Part shown: positions 41,695 to 50,099 of the stretch, one piece after another | Layout of the letters: each line of letters begins with the position of its first letter | Numbering within the stretch: the first letter of the stretch is position 1 | Assembly: GCA_964526295.1 (NCBI GenBank) | Contig: CAZGKW010000015.1 | Location: 27,475 to 91,474, forward strand | DNA: 64,000 bases | Reading direction: 5' to 3' | DNA from: CAZGKW01 sp964526295 | GTDB taxonomy: Bacteria; Planctomycetota; Phycisphaerae; FEN-1346 | Notes under the pieces: model-generated | Databases searched by the model: none | What the model was told of the DNA's origin: nothing | The model's input: the letters and a program-made list of their open reading frames with translations, nothing else | Program-made: the position numbers and the translations under genes

Positions 41695-41714
41695 GAACGC
41701 TCGACGCAGCGTTC
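41695..41714 (-). promoter_or_regulatory. hairpin in the thrS leader
   Basis: On the minus strand, a perfect 7-bp stem (GAACGCT with AGCGTTC) and a six-base loop GCGTCG, ending 27 bases before the thrS start codon. The loop includes CGT, the anticodon of one tRNA-Thr, which recalls the anticodon-like operator by which ThrRS represses its own mRNA in E. coli. Confidence 0.4.
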
Positions 41715-41808
41715 GATTGCTCGAAGCACCGCTGGTTGCGTCCGGGGCCCGGCCGTCTCGGCCTCCCCTGTGGGTCCTTGGTGGTCCTCTCCCAACGAGA
41801 GCAAGGCA

Positions 41809-41837
41809 ATAGTAATCGCACTGAGGGGCCCTGTCAA
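41809..41837 (-). promoter_or_regulatory. promoter of the thrS-infC-rpmI-rplT-pheS operon
   Basis: Minus-strand TTGACA (41837-41832), 17-base spacer, TACTAT (41814-41809), overlapping the stop codon of the LysE-type gene. It would give a thrS leader of about 135 bases that contains the hairpin at 41695-41714. Confidence 0.7.
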
Positions 41838-42502
41838 GCTGCTTCCGAAGCCGCGAGGGCCGTCTGGAGCTGCGAGACCGCCAACCAGGCGAAGCCCGCC
41901 GCCGTCACGACCAGGATGCCGGCGCAGACCAGGAGCAGCGCCATATAGGCCCGGCCCTGGAGGAACCGCCGCCCGCGCGACACGCCTGCCGCCACGATCG
42001 CCAGCCAACCCAGGTCGACACTGATGTGGGCGATGAAAAACACCAGGATGCCGAGCCACCCGGCCAGGGCGGCGCCGGCGACCATGGCCGCCCCGATCGT
42101 CGCCCACCAGACGTACCAGTAGGGGTTGGCGGCACTGGTGAGGGCCCCCGCCCGGACGCCGCCGATGGCGCGGGACGCTTCGGCGCCCTCCTCGCCCGGC
42201 CCCGTCGGCCGAAGCGCCTGCCGCACCATGCCAATGCACATCCACACCATGGCGGCCGACCCGACCGCGGCGACGGGCCCGAGCACCCAGGGCTCCTTCA
42301 CGTACCGCTTGAAGCCCAGCATCAGGCCCACGACGACCGGCACCTCCACGATGGCGTGGCCCAGGACCACCCGCGGCCCGTACCAGAAGCCGTGTCGGCG
42401 CGCCCCCGCGATGGTCACCGCCAGGACGGGTCCGGGCATCAACGCGCCCGAGAGGGTCGCCGTTACGCTGGTTACTGCGATGGCTGCCAGCTCTGCAATC
42501 AC
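41834..42502 (-). CDS. LysE/RhtB-family exporter
   Basis: A 222-residue membrane protein with about six hydrophobic helices. The N-terminus has SGALMPGPVLAVTIAGARRHG, the conserved G-A-x-x-P-G-P block of LysE/RhtB amino acid exporters, and GPRVVLGHAIVEVPVVVGLML follows. Near the middle SAANPYWYVWWATIG fits the conserved N-P-x-x-x-x-W pattern. It should export an amino acid or small metabolite; the substrate cannot be told. I placed the start at GTG 42502 (AGAGGACGCAGAG upstream), which gives normal length; the frame is open further upstream. It is divergent from the methyltransferase. Confidence 0.8.
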   Translation of the reverse strand: MIAELAAIAVTSVTATLSGALMPGPVLAVTIAGARRHGFWYGPRVVLGHAIVEVPVVVGLMLGFKRYVKEPWVLGPVAAVGSAAMVWMCIGMVRQALRPTGPGEEGAEASRAIGGVRAGALTSAANPYWYVWWATIGAAMVAGAALAGWLGILVFFIAHISVDLGWLAIVAAGVSRGRRFLQGRAYMALLLVCAGILVVTAAGFAWLAVSQLQTALAASEAA

Positions 42503-42656
42503 CTCTGCGTCCTCTTCGATAGTTCCACGCCCGCGAATTCTACCGGCCGGCCGCCCGCCGCGACAAGGCCCGGACGATAGCTCGGCCTCAGTCTCGCACG
42601 GAGGCGGCGATTCCACCCGATAACACGGCCGCCACAAGAAAACGACCGCACGGCAC

Positions 42657-42685
42657 TTGGCTTTTCAGCCGGTACCGTGTACAAT
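42657..42685 (+). promoter_or_regulatory. promoter of the methyltransferase gene
   Basis: TTGGCT at 42657-42662, 17-base spacer, TACAAT at 42680-42685, 26 bases before the TTG start. Confidence 0.6.
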
Positions 42686-42710
42686 GCCGCGACCCGGAAG
42701 GAGTGAAAGC

Positions 42711-43388
42711 TTGCCCTGGCTACTCAGTTGTATACGCCGAGCCGACGAAGCTCGCGTCAAGCACAAGGTCAAGGCGAAGGCCCACGCCGAGTTCAGCGAG
42801 TGGGCCGACTCCTACGACCGCGACTGGCTCAAGCACTTCCTGTTCGAGCCCGCCCACGCGATGCTCCTGAAGGAGCTGGGCCGGCTGCCCCGCGGCCGGT
42901 CGCTGGACATCGGCTGCGGCACGGGCGAACTGGCCACCCGCCTGGCGCAGCGGGGTTGGCAGGCCACCGCCCTGGATCTGTGCGAAAGTATGCTCCGGTG
43001 CGCCAAGCGGAAGACCAGCGACGAGCTCCGCGTCGATTTGGCCGCCGGCGACAGCGAGCACCTGCCCTTCCCCGACGGCGCCTTCGACGTCATCACCTGC
43101 GCCAACTGCTTCCACCACTTTCCGCACCAGCAGAACGTCCTGCACGAGATGCGGCGGGCGCTGAAGCCGGGCGGCCGGCTGTTCATCGTCGACGGCTGGC
43201 GGGACCGCGTCGTGGGGTGGGTGCTCTACGACCTGATCATCACCCACGTCGAGGGCGGAGATGTCAAGCACCGAAGCGCCGAAGACATGCGGTCCCTGTT
43301 CGACGTGGCTGGCCTTCAGGACGTGTCTCACCATCGGCACCACGGTCCGTTCCCGCTGCTCCTGACGCGGGGCACGGTGCCGGCCTAA
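42711..43388 (+). CDS. class I SAM-dependent methyltransferase
   Basis: A 225-residue Methyltransf_11-type enzyme: SLDIGCGTGELATRLAQRG is the SAM-binding motif I, followed by ATALDLCESMLRCAK, the motif with AAGDSEHLPFPDGAFDVITC, and LKPGGRLFIVDGWRDRVVGW. The later part resembles UbiE/small-molecule methyltransferases. The acceptor is unknown. Two ATG codons upstream (42657 and 42684) lie within the promoter boxes, so I chose the TTG at 42711, which has GGAAGGAG seven bases upstream. Confidence 0.8.
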   Translation: MPWLLSCIRRADEARVKHKVKAKAHAEFSEWADSYDRDWLKHFLFEPAHAMLLKELGRLPRGRSLDIGCGTGELATRLAQRGWQATALDLCESMLRCAKRKTSDELRVDLAAGDSEHLPFPDGAFDVITCANCFHHFPHQQNVLHEMRRALKPGGRLFIVDGWRDRVVGWVLYDLIITHVEGGDVKHRSAEDMRSLFDVAGLQDVSHHRHHGPFPLLLTRGTVPA

Positions 43389-43422
43389 GGGGCCTGCCGT
43401 AGGTCCTCCAGGGGGAACCGCC

Positions 43423-44277
43423 ATGACACCGGGCCTCGACCCAGCCCCGACCGCCCCCCGGGCCGGCGCCTGTCTGCTCGCCGCTGCCTTGATTGCCGGT
43501 GCGCTCGCGGGACGGGGCGGCGTCTTGGCCGCCGCCGCGGAGGACGAATCGCTCACGACCGAGGCCAGGGCGGCCATCTACCCCCACGGGGCCTCGCGGG
43601 TCGAGCCGGTGGTGCGCCGCGATCCCCTCGCCTTTCTCAAGCTCGCCGAGAGCTGGCACGAGGCCCGCATTCACGGCTACACCGCCACCTTCAGCCGCCG
43701 CGAGCTGGTCAAGGGCAAGCTCCAGCCATGGGAGGTCGTGTCCCTGAAGTTCCGGGAGCAGCCCCTCGGCATCTACATGAAGTGGATCAAGGGCAAGGGC
43801 AAGGGCCAGGAGGCCCTGTACGCCGAGGGCAAGCACGACGGCAAGGTCCTCGTCCATCCCTCGGGCCTGACGGGCCTCTTGTTCCCAAAGGTCAAGATCG
43901 CACCGGAGGGCGACTTCGCCAAGAAGCACTCCCGCCGGCCCATCACCGAGGCCGGCATGCTCAACCAGCTCAAGGTCATCATCCCCCAGATCGAAGAGGC
44001 CCGCGACAAGGGCGATCTGACGCTCGAGTACGTCGGCCTTCGCGACGTCGACGAGAGGCCCGCCTACACCATCCTTCGGACGCTGCCCGAGGGCAAGGGC
44101 TGGCCCTGCCACAAGCTCTACCTTTACCTCGATGCGCGGTTCCTGGTCTGCGTCCGGACCGAGGCCTACGACTGGCAGGACCGCCTGGTCAGCGACTACA
44201 TCTATAGCGATCTCACGATCAACCCCGGCCTGACGGACGAGGACTTCGATCCCGACAACGACGAGTACGGCTACTGA
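43423..44277 (+). CDS. DUF1571-family exported protein
   Basis: A 284-residue protein with a hydrophobic N-terminal signal (ACLLAAALIAGALAG) and a C-terminal DUF1571-like domain: AFLKLAESWHEARIHGYTATFSRRELVKGK in pieces, then QPLGIYMKWIKG and a closing segment with ILRTLPEGK and DYIYSDLTINPGLTDEDFDPDN. The family is frequent in planctomycetes and its function is not known; the fold may be lipoprotein-carrier like (LolA-type beta barrel), which is inference from the general shape. AGGGGGAACCGCC precedes the ATG. Confidence 0.8.
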   Translation: MTPGLDPAPTAPRAGACLLAAALIAGALAGRGGVLAAAAEDESLTTEARAAIYPHGASRVEPVVRRDPLAFLKLAESWHEARIHGYTATFSRRELVKGKLQPWEVVSLKFREQPLGIYMKWIKGKGKGQEALYAEGKHDGKVLVHPSGLTGLLFPKVKIAPEGDFAKKHSRRPITEAGMLNQLKVIIPQIEEARDKGDLTLEYVGLRDVDERPAYTILRTLPEGKGWPCHKLYLYLDARFLVCVRTEAYDWQDRLVSDYIYSDLTINPGLTDEDFDPDNDEYGY

Positions 44278-44343
44278 CGCGAGCCGGTCGTCGGCCTGCC
44301 GGCGGGGGGGGGACCAGCGACGAAGCGGGGAGGCGCGCCCCAC

Positions 44344-45096
44344 GTGTTCGACAGGGTCGAGGTGGTCCTCTTCGACATGGGCGGCACCCTGATCGAGTAC
44401 CCGCTGCCTCGGTGGCCGACGATGATCGCCCGGAGCCTTCGGGCGGCCTTCCGGTTCGTGTTCCGAACGCAGCGGGACCTGCCCCCGCCTGCGGCCGACG
44501 TCCCCCCGCCCGACCAGGCGTCCGCCCGCCGCAGCCCCGCCGGGCCCGACACCGCCCTGCTCCACCGCGCGACGGTCGGCCTGCGGCGAGTCGTACGGGC
44601 CCTCAGCGGCCGGACCCTGCCGCGGATCGCCGAGGTCTGCGCCCGGCCCATCCTGGCCGAGGGCCGGCTGTACCCGGAGACGGTCCCGGTCCTGGAGGCC
44701 CTGCGGGACGCCGGTTACCGCATGGGCCTCGTCTCGAACACCCCATGGGGCACGCCGGACTACCTGTGGGAGAAGCAGATCGACCGCTTCGGCCTGAGCG
44801 GGTTCTTCGAGGTCCGCCTGTTCTCGAGCGGCATCGGGTTCCAGAAGCCCGACACCCGGATCTTCCGCGCGGCCTTGCGGGCGATGGGCGCCTCGCCGGA
44901 GGAGGCGCTGTTCGTAGGCGACGAGCCCCAGGCCGACATCGACGGCGCCCGCCGGGCCGGCCTGGCGACGGCGTGGCTCGTGCGAGGCCGGCCGCCCCGC
45001 AAGGTCCACGGCGCCAACGCCGACGTCTGGGTCCAGAGCCTGACGGACCTCCTCGGCGGCCTGCCGGACCGCCCACGAGGGCTGCCTCGCGATTGA
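44344..45096 (+). CDS. HAD-superfamily hydrolase
   Basis: A 250-residue haloacid-dehalogenase-type hydrolase. Motif I is LFDMGGTL with the nucleophile Asp11 but Gly where phosphatases usually have the second Asp; motif II is VSNTP; motif III Lys is in FQKPDTRIF; motif IV is FVGDEPQADIDGARRAG. The missing general-acid Asp is found in some HAD subgroups, so the reaction may be other than phosphoester hydrolysis. A Pro-rich loop (about residues 45-65) lies in the cap domain. The start is GTG. A hairpin follows the stop codon. Confidence 0.82.
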   Translation: MFDRVEVVLFDMGGTLIEYPLPRWPTMIARSLRAAFRFVFRTQRDLPPPAADVPPPDQASARRSPAGPDTALLHRATVGLRRVVRALSGRTLPRIAEVCARPILAEGRLYPETVPVLEALRDAGYRMGLVSNTPWGTPDYLWEKQIDRFGLSGFFEVRLFSSGIGFQKPDTRIFRAALRAMGASPEEALFVGDEPQADIDGARRAGLATAWLVRGRPPRKVHGANADVWVQSLTDLLGGLPDRPRGLPRD

Positions 45097-45101
45097 GAAG
45101 A

Positions 45102-45140
45102 CCTCCGACCGAAAAGGCCCCGCGACCCTTTTGGCGGAGG
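45102..45140 (+). terminator. imperfect hairpin after the HAD gene
   Basis: Two 6-bp stem blocks (CCTCCG with CGGAGG, AAAAGG with CCTTTT) separated by a small internal mismatch and closed by a GC-rich loop. It lies between the HAD stop codon and the promoter of the next gene. Confidence 0.45.
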
Positions 45141-45151
45141 GCGGGCCGCGC

Positions 45152-45180
45152 TTGACACCGCGCTGGCACGCCCCTAGCAT
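45152..45180 (+). promoter_or_regulatory. promoter of the isocitrate dehydrogenase gene
   Basis: TTGACA at 45152-45157, 17-base spacer, TAGCAT at 45175-45180, 63 bases before the start codon. Boxes and spacing equal those of the promoter at 11272. Confidence 0.7.
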
Positions 45181-45243
45181 GCCCGCTCTTCGGGCGGTAC
45201 CATAGGCGGCACGACTCGCCCAGCACGCGAAGGGTATGACCGC

Positions 45244-46332
45244 ATGGCACACGACGTGACGTTGGTCACCGGCGACGGCGTGGGACCCGAGCTGGCCGCG
45301 GCGGCACGGGCCTGCATCGACGCCACCGGGGCCGAGATCGACTGGGACATCCAGGAGGCCGGCACGGACTGTCTGGAGAAGTACGGCACGCCGCTGCCCG
45401 AGCCGCTCATGGAAAGCATCCGCCGGACGCGGGTCGCCCTCAAGGCCCCCATCACGACGCCGGTCGGCAAGGGGTTCCGCAGCGTCAACGTCCATCTGCG
45501 GCAGACCTTCCACCTGTACGCCTGTCTCCGGCCCTGCAAGTGGTACCCCGGCGTCCGCAGCCACTACGAGGACATCGACCTCGTGGTCGTCCGCGAGAAC
45601 ACCGAGGACCTCTACGCCGGCGTCGAGTTCAAACGCGGCGAGGAGCCGACCCGGACCCTCTTGCGAACCATCAACGACCTCAGCACGGACAAGAAGGTCC
45701 GCACCGGCGAGGACACGACCGGCATCAGCATCAAGCCCATCAGCGTCGAGGGCACCCGCCGCGTTCACGAGTTCGCCTTCCGCTACGCCCTGGAGTACGG
45801 CCGCAAGAAGGTCACCACCGTCCACAAGGCCAACATCATGAAGCACTCCGACGGCCTGTGGCTGGAGGTCGCCCGCCAGACCGCCAAGGACTTCCCCGAC
45901 GTCGAGTTCGAGGACCGCATCGTCGATAACATGTGCATGCAGCTCGTCCAGAAGCCCGAACTGTACGACGTGCTGGTCCTGCCGAACCTCTACGGCGACA
46001 TCATCAGCGACCTGTGCGCGGGGCTGGTCGGCGGGCTCGGCGTCGCGCCGGGGGCGAACATCGGCGACGACTGCGCGATCTTTGAGGCCACCCACGGCTC
46101 GGCCCCCAAGTACAAGGGCCAGAACAAGGTCAACCCGACGGCCCTCATTCTCTCGGGCATCCTGATGCTCCGCCATCTCCACGAGAACGGCGCCGCCGAC
46201 CGGCTCGAGGCGGCCGTCGCCGCCGTCATCGCCGAGGGCGCCAGCGTCACCTATGACATGAAGCCCAGCCGCGACGACCCGACGGCGGTCGGCACCCGCG
46301 AGATGGCCCAGGCGATCATCGACAAGCTGTAG
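45244..46332 (+). CDS. NAD-dependent isocitrate dehydrogenase
   Basis: A 362-residue beta-decarboxylating dehydrogenase. GDGVGPELAAAA at the N-terminus, the substrate loop with FRSVNVHLRQTFHLYACLRP (S-x-x-N-x-x-LR, typical for isocitrate rather than isopropylmalate), RENTEDLYAGVEF, the Lys/Asn site in VHKANIMK, and the metal Asp in NLYGDIISDLCAG are all seen. GSAPKYKGQNKVNPTALILS and the Asp/Ile-type cofactor region suggest NAD. It oxidises isocitrate to 2-oxoglutarate in the citric acid cycle. It has its own promoter and is followed by an intrinsic terminator, so it is a single-gene unit. Confidence 0.9.
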   Translation: MAHDVTLVTGDGVGPELAAAARACIDATGAEIDWDIQEAGTDCLEKYGTPLPEPLMESIRRTRVALKAPITTPVGKGFRSVNVHLRQTFHLYACLRPCKWYPGVRSHYEDIDLVVVRENTEDLYAGVEFKRGEEPTRTLLRTINDLSTDKKVRTGEDTTGISIKPISVEGTRRVHEFAFRYALEYGRKKVTTVHKANIMKHSDGLWLEVARQTAKDFPDVEFEDRIVDNMCMQLVQKPELYDVLVLPNLYGDIISDLCAGLVGGLGVAPGANIGDDCAIFEATHGSAPKYKGQNKVNPTALILSGILMLRHLHENGAADRLEAAVAAVIAEGASVTYDMKPSRDDPTAVGTREMAQAIIDKL

Positions 46333-46361
46333 TCTGCCGATTCAGCGGCATTGGCCGCACA

Positions 46362-46388
46362 GGCGCAGAAGACGCAGAAGACGGCCAG
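46362..46388. repeat. 9-bp-periodic intergenic repeat, site 1
   Basis: Three 9-base units in a row (GGCGCAGAA, GACGCAGAA, GACGGCCAG) between the isocitrate dehydrogenase stop and its terminator. Related units occur at 52188 and 61817. Confidence 0.6.
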
Positions 46389-46396
46389 GACGGGTC

Positions 46397-46437
46397 AACA
46401 GCAAAGAAGCTCTTTGTTGTTTTCTGTCTGTTTTTTG
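46397..46437 (+). terminator. intrinsic terminator after isocitrate dehydrogenase
   Basis: An 11-bp stem (AACAGCAAAGA at 46397-46407, TCTTTGTTGTT at 46411-46421, one G-U pair), a three-base loop and a T-rich tail with a run of six T. It is the best classical rho-independent terminator in the window. Confidence 0.85.
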
Positions 46438-46500
46438 TTCTGTTTCCGCTGCGCCGCTGCGGTTGGACCACGCTTTCGAAGCCGCGGGGAGGGCACGGCC

Positions 46501-47601
46501 ATGTCACTTTCGGCGCCGGTTGACGACCGCCGAGGTGCCTGGCTGCGGCTCGTCTCGGGGGAGGTCGAGGGCCCCCTTGCCGCCCTCGGCCGGGCGGCAC
46601 TCGTGCCCCTGGCGGGGCTTTACCGCGTCGGCCTCGCCGGCCGGGAGGTCGCCCTCTTTTTGCGGGGTCGGCCCTGCCGGGCCCCCTGCCCTGTCGTCAG
46701 CGTCGGCAACCTGACGGTCGGCGGGACGGGCAAGACGCCCATGACCGCCTGGCTCGTCGGCGCGGCACGCGACCTGGGTGTTCGGCCGCTCGTTGTGAGC
46801 CGGGGCTACGCCGCCCGGCCCGGCAAGCCCAATGACGAGGCCCTGGAGCTCGCCCACGTCGCGGCCGACGTGCCGCACGCTCAGCACCCCGACCGGGTGG
46901 CGGCCATCAAACAGGCCGGGCGCGAAGGGCCGGTCGACCTGGTCATCCTGGACGACGGCTTCCAGCACCGCCGTATCCATCGCGACCTCGACCTCGTCCT
47001 GGTCGATGCCCTGTGCCCGTTCGGCTTCGGCCACCTGCTGCCGCGCGGACTCCTGCGAGAACCCCTGTCGGCCTTGGCCCGCGCCACCCACGTCGTCCTC
47101 ACCCGGGCCGACCGGGTGGAAGCGAGTTCGCTGGAAGCGATCCGTCGTTGCGTGCGGAAGCACGCCGACCGCGGCCGTTCGGCGCCGCTGCCGGTCTTGG
47201 CCGCGGCCCACCGACCGTCGCGCCTTCTCGTGGACGAGGAGCCCCCGAAGGGGCCCGAAAGCCTCCGCGGTACGCCCGTCGCAGCCGCCTGCGGGATCGG
47301 CAACCCTCGGGCTTTTCGGCTCGCCCTGGAAGATCTCGGCGCGACGATCGTCCAGTGGACGGCCTTCCCCGACCATCACGCCTACACGGCGGCCGACCTG
47401 GCCGACCTGGCGACCCGGGCGAAGGCCGCCGGCGCCGAGAGGCTTGTCACGACGGTCAAGGACCATGTAAAATGGCGGGCGCTCGGGGATGGGGCGGGCG
47501 CCGGGCCGGACGTGCCCCTGGCCGCTCTCGAAGTCCGCCTCGAACTGCTCGAAGGCGAGGACGGACTTCGCCGGGACCTCAAGCGCCTGCTCGGGCGATA
47601 G
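46501..47601 (+). CDS. lpxK: tetraacyldisaccharide 4'-kinase LpxK
   Basis: A 366-residue inner-membrane-associated kinase that adds the 4'-phosphate to lipid A. SVGNLTVGGTGKTPMTAWL holds the P-loop, LDDGFQHRRIHRDLDLVLVDA the catalytic Asp/His motif, followed by LPRGLLREPLSAL and the C-terminal ALEVRLEL strand. Its presence shows that the organism makes lipid A and hence a Gram-negative outer membrane. The start is the ATG after GGGGAGGG; the frame is open 50 codons further upstream across the terminator region, which is not a plausible start. Confidence 0.93.
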   Translation: MSLSAPVDDRRGAWLRLVSGEVEGPLAALGRAALVPLAGLYRVGLAGREVALFLRGRPCRAPCPVVSVGNLTVGGTGKTPMTAWLVGAARDLGVRPLVVSRGYAARPGKPNDEALELAHVAADVPHAQHPDRVAAIKQAGREGPVDLVILDDGFQHRRIHRDLDLVLVDALCPFGFGHLLPRGLLREPLSALARATHVVLTRADRVEASSLEAIRRCVRKHADRGRSAPLPVLAAAHRPSRLLVDEEPPKGPESLRGTPVAAACGIGNPRAFRLALEDLGATIVQWTAFPDHHAYTAADLADLATRAKAAGAERLVTTVKDHVKWRALGDGAGAGPDVPLAALEVRLELLEGEDGLRRDLKRLLGR

Positions 47602-47622
47602 CTGCTCCGCGTGGAGGGCCGG

Positions 47623-48585
47623 ATGCGAAAGCCCAGGAGCTACGGGCCCATCGACCTGGAGGACCTCCAGGTCTTCCCCATCGCCGAGCGCCGCCACAAA
47701 GTCCACCTGGAGGACCTGGCCGTCCCGGCCGAGCCCGACGTGTCGCTGGCGGACTTCCTCGATTCCCTGCCCCAGACGCCCGTGACGACGGGCCTTCGGC
47801 GCCTCGCGGCCGACGTCGCCGCCGCCGTCGCCGCCGACGCCCCCGTCGGCATTGCCTTCGGGGGGCACGTCATCAAGTGCGGACTCGGCCCGGTGCTGGT
47901 GGACCTGATGGAACGGGGCGTCGTGACGGTGCTGGCGACGCACGGCGCGGGGGCGATCCACGACCTGGAGCTGGCCTTCCACGGCCAGACCAGCGAGGAG
48001 CCCGGCGAGACGATGCGCGACGGCCGCTTCGGCATGGTCGAGGAGACCGCCGCCCATTTCGCCGATGCCGCCCTCCTCGGTCGGCACCGGGGTCTCGGCT
48101 CGGGTCTCGGCGACCTGATCAACGAGGCCCCGGAGGAGTTTCCCTGCGCCGACCGGAGCGTCTTCGCCGCCGCCAGCCGACTGGACTGCCTCGCGACGGT
48201 GCACGTCGCGCTTGGCACGGACACGGTGCACATGCACGCTGACGCTGACGGCGCCGCCCTCGGCGAGGCGTCGCTGCTCGATTTCCGGAAGCTGTGCTCG
48301 GCCGTGGCGGACATCGGCGGCGGGGTGTGGATCAACATCGGATCGGCCGTCGTCCTGCCCGAGGTCTTCATGAAGGCCTACACGGTGGCGGCGAACCTCG
48401 GGGCCGACCTCGAGGGCCTCGTGACGGCCAACCTGGACCAGATCCAGCACTACCGGCCGACGCGGAACGTCCTCCAGCGGCCTGCCGACCGCCATTACGC
48501 CTTCACCGGCCACCACGAGATCATGGTGCCGCTCCTTCGCCACGTCGTCCTGGCCCAGCTCAAGGAGGAGGAGGAGGAGGCGTGA
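47623..48585 (+). CDS. deoxyhypusine synthase-like protein
   Basis: A 320-residue protein that I place near the deoxyhypusine-synthase-like group by its pattern: GIAFGGHVIKCGLGPVLVDLME, VLATHGAGAIHDLELAFHG, EETAAHFADAA and, near the end, WINIGSAVVLPEVFMKAYTVA. True deoxyhypusine synthase modifies eukaryal/archaeal eIF5A; bacterial relatives have other or unknown roles, and the active-site Lys is not evident to me. It sits between lpxK and hldE, overlapping hldE by four bases (GTGA), so it is tied to heptose or lipid A synthesis. ATG 47623 follows GGAGG; a GTG four codons earlier is possible. Confidence 0.55.
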   Translation: MRKPRSYGPIDLEDLQVFPIAERRHKVHLEDLAVPAEPDVSLADFLDSLPQTPVTTGLRRLAADVAAAVAADAPVGIAFGGHVIKCGLGPVLVDLMERGVVTVLATHGAGAIHDLELAFHGQTSEEPGETMRDGRFGMVEETAAHFADAALLGRHRGLGSGLGDLINEAPEEFPCADRSVFAAASRLDCLATVHVALGTDTVHMHADADGAALGEASLLDFRKLCSAVADIGGGVWINIGSAVVLPEVFMKAYTVAANLGADLEGLVTANLDQIQHYRPTRNVLQRPADRHYAFTGHHEIMVPLLRHVVLAQLKEEEEEA

Positions 48586-50099
48586 CCGCCACCGGATACC
48601 GGGAGCTGATCGACCTCGTGGAACGGCTCGGCCGGCCGCGCATCGCCGTCGTCGGCGACCTCATGCTCGACCGGTACGTCTTCGGCGACGCCGAACGGAT
48701 CAGCCCGGAGGCGCCCATTCAGGTCCTGCGGGTCGCCCACGAGGAGAGCCGCCTCGGCGGCGCGGGCTCGGTCGTTAACAATCTCGCCCGGCTCGGGACC
48801 GACGTCGACGTCTTCGGCGTCGTCGGCTGCGACCCCGAGGGCGAGATGGTCCTGGCGGCCCTGCAGGCAATCGGCGCTTCCACCGAGGGCGTTTTCGGCG
48901 TCGAGGACCGCCCGACGACCCTGAAAGTCCGCTTCGTCGGCCGGGCCCAGCACCGCATCCCCCAGCAGGTGCTCCGCGTCGACTGGGAGAAGGCCGAGGA
49001 CGTGTCGTCGGCCCACCAGGGCCGCCTGCTGGAGGCGTTCGAGGGGACGCTCGCGGCCCGCCGGCCGGGCGCCGTCCTGTTGAGCGACTACGGCAAGGGG
49101 GCCCTGTCGGCCACGCTGACGGCCGAGCTGATCGGCAAGGCGCGCGAACTCGACATCCCGGTGATCGTCGATCCCATTCGCGCCGCCGGCTATGGAAAGT
49201 ACCGCGGCGCCACGCTCCTGACGCCGAACCGCGACGAGGCCCAGGTCGCCTCGGGCATCTGTTTCACCGCCGAGCCCGAGCTGCACGACGCCTGCGGCCG
49301 GCTCATCGACGCGCTCGACCTCGGCGCCGTCGTCGTGACGCTCGACAAGCAAGGCGCCTATCTCCGCGAGGCGGGCGGGCCCGGCCGCATGGTCCGCACC
49401 CGGCCGCGCGAGGTCTTCGACAACGCCGGCGCCGGCGACATGGTGGTCGCCGTCATCGCCCTGGCGGTCGCCGCGGGCGCGTCCCGCCTGGACGCCGTCC
49501 GCCTGGCGAACGTGGCGGCGGGCATCGAGGTGGAGAAGTTCGGCGTCCAGCCCGTCTCGCGCGAGGAGATCATCGCCGACCTCCTCGGCGAAGCCCACCG
49601 CCACGGCGACAAGCGGCGAAAACTCGAGAACCTCCTCATCGACCTGTCGCGCCACCGAGGCCTCGACGAGACCGTCGTCTTCACGAACGGCTGCTTCGAC
49701 GTCCTCCACGCCGGCCACATCGCCTTCCTCGAGGCCGCCGCCCGGGAGGGCGACGTGCTCGTCGTCGGCCTGAATTCCGACGCCAGCGTCCGCCGCCTGA
49801 AGGGTCCCGGCCGGCCGGTGTGCCGCGAGGACGAGAGGGTCCGCGTCCTGGAGGCCCTCCAGCCGGTCGATTACGTCGTTGTGTTCGACGAGGACACGCC
49901 CGCCCGGCTCGTCGACGCCATTCGCCCGGACGTCCTCGTCAAAGGCGAGGACTGGCGCGACAAGGGCGTCGTCGGCCGCGAGACCGTCGAGGCCGCAGGC
50001 GGACGCGTCGTCCTCGTGCCGCTCGTGTCGGGCATGAGCACGACGGGGCTCCTGGAGCGGATCCGTGGCGGGGGGCCGAGAGAAGGAGGCGACGCATGA
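48582..50099 (+). CDS. hldE: bifunctional heptose-7-phosphate kinase / heptose-1-phosphate adenylyltransferase
   Basis: A 505-residue two-domain enzyme for ADP-heptose synthesis. Residues about 1-330 are a PfkB/ribokinase-type kinase (GDLMLDRYVFG, ESRLGGAGSVVNNLARLG and the C-terminal DNAGAGDMVVAV with catalytic Asp). Residues about 355-495 are a cytidylyltransferase-fold domain with TNGCFDVLHAGHIAFLE (HxGH motif) and VKGEDWRDKGVVG. The GTG start overlaps the preceding stop; the stop overlaps gmhA. With gmhA and gmhB following it makes the complete route from sedoheptulose-7-phosphate, apart from the HldD epimerase, which is not in the window. Confidence 0.95.
   Translation: MTATGYRELIDLVERLGRPRIAVVGDLMLDRYVFGDAERISPEAPIQVLRVAHEESRLGGAGSVVNNLARLGTDVDVFGVVGCDPEGEMVLAALQAIGASTEGVFGVEDRPTTLKVRFVGRAQHRIPQQVLRVDWEKAEDVSSAHQGRLLEAFEGTLAARRPGAVLLSDYGKGALSATLTAELIGKARELDIPVIVDPIRAAGYGKYRGATLLTPNRDEAQVASGICFTAEPELHDACGRLIDALDLGAVVVTLDKQGAYLREAGGPGRMVRTRPREVFDNAGAGDMVVAVIALAVAAGASRLDAVRLANVAAGIEVEKFGVQPVSREEIIADLLGEAHRHGDKRRKLENLLIDLSRHRGLDETVVFTNGCFDVLHAGHIAFLEAAAREGDVLVVGLNSDASVRRLKGPGRPVCREDERVRVLEALQPVDYVVVFDEDTPARLVDAIRPDVLVKGEDWRDKGVVGRETVEAAGGRVVLVPLVSGMSTTGLLERIRGGGPREGGDA

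Noticed and set aside
41669..41808. T-box riboswitch in the thrS leader
   Set aside because: No T-box consensus sequence (AGGGTGGNACCGCG type) is present and the leader is too short for a T-box with terminator.
39609..42245. Long minus-strand open frame overlapping thrS and the LysE-type gene in another frame
   Set aside because: Arg/Gly/Pro-rich translation without motifs; thrS and LysE frames are secure.
43264..46182. Long minus-strand open frame opposite the DUF1571, HAD and isocitrate dehydrogenase genes
   Set aside because: Shadow of high-GC coding sequence; the plus-strand genes have all motifs, the minus-strand translation none.
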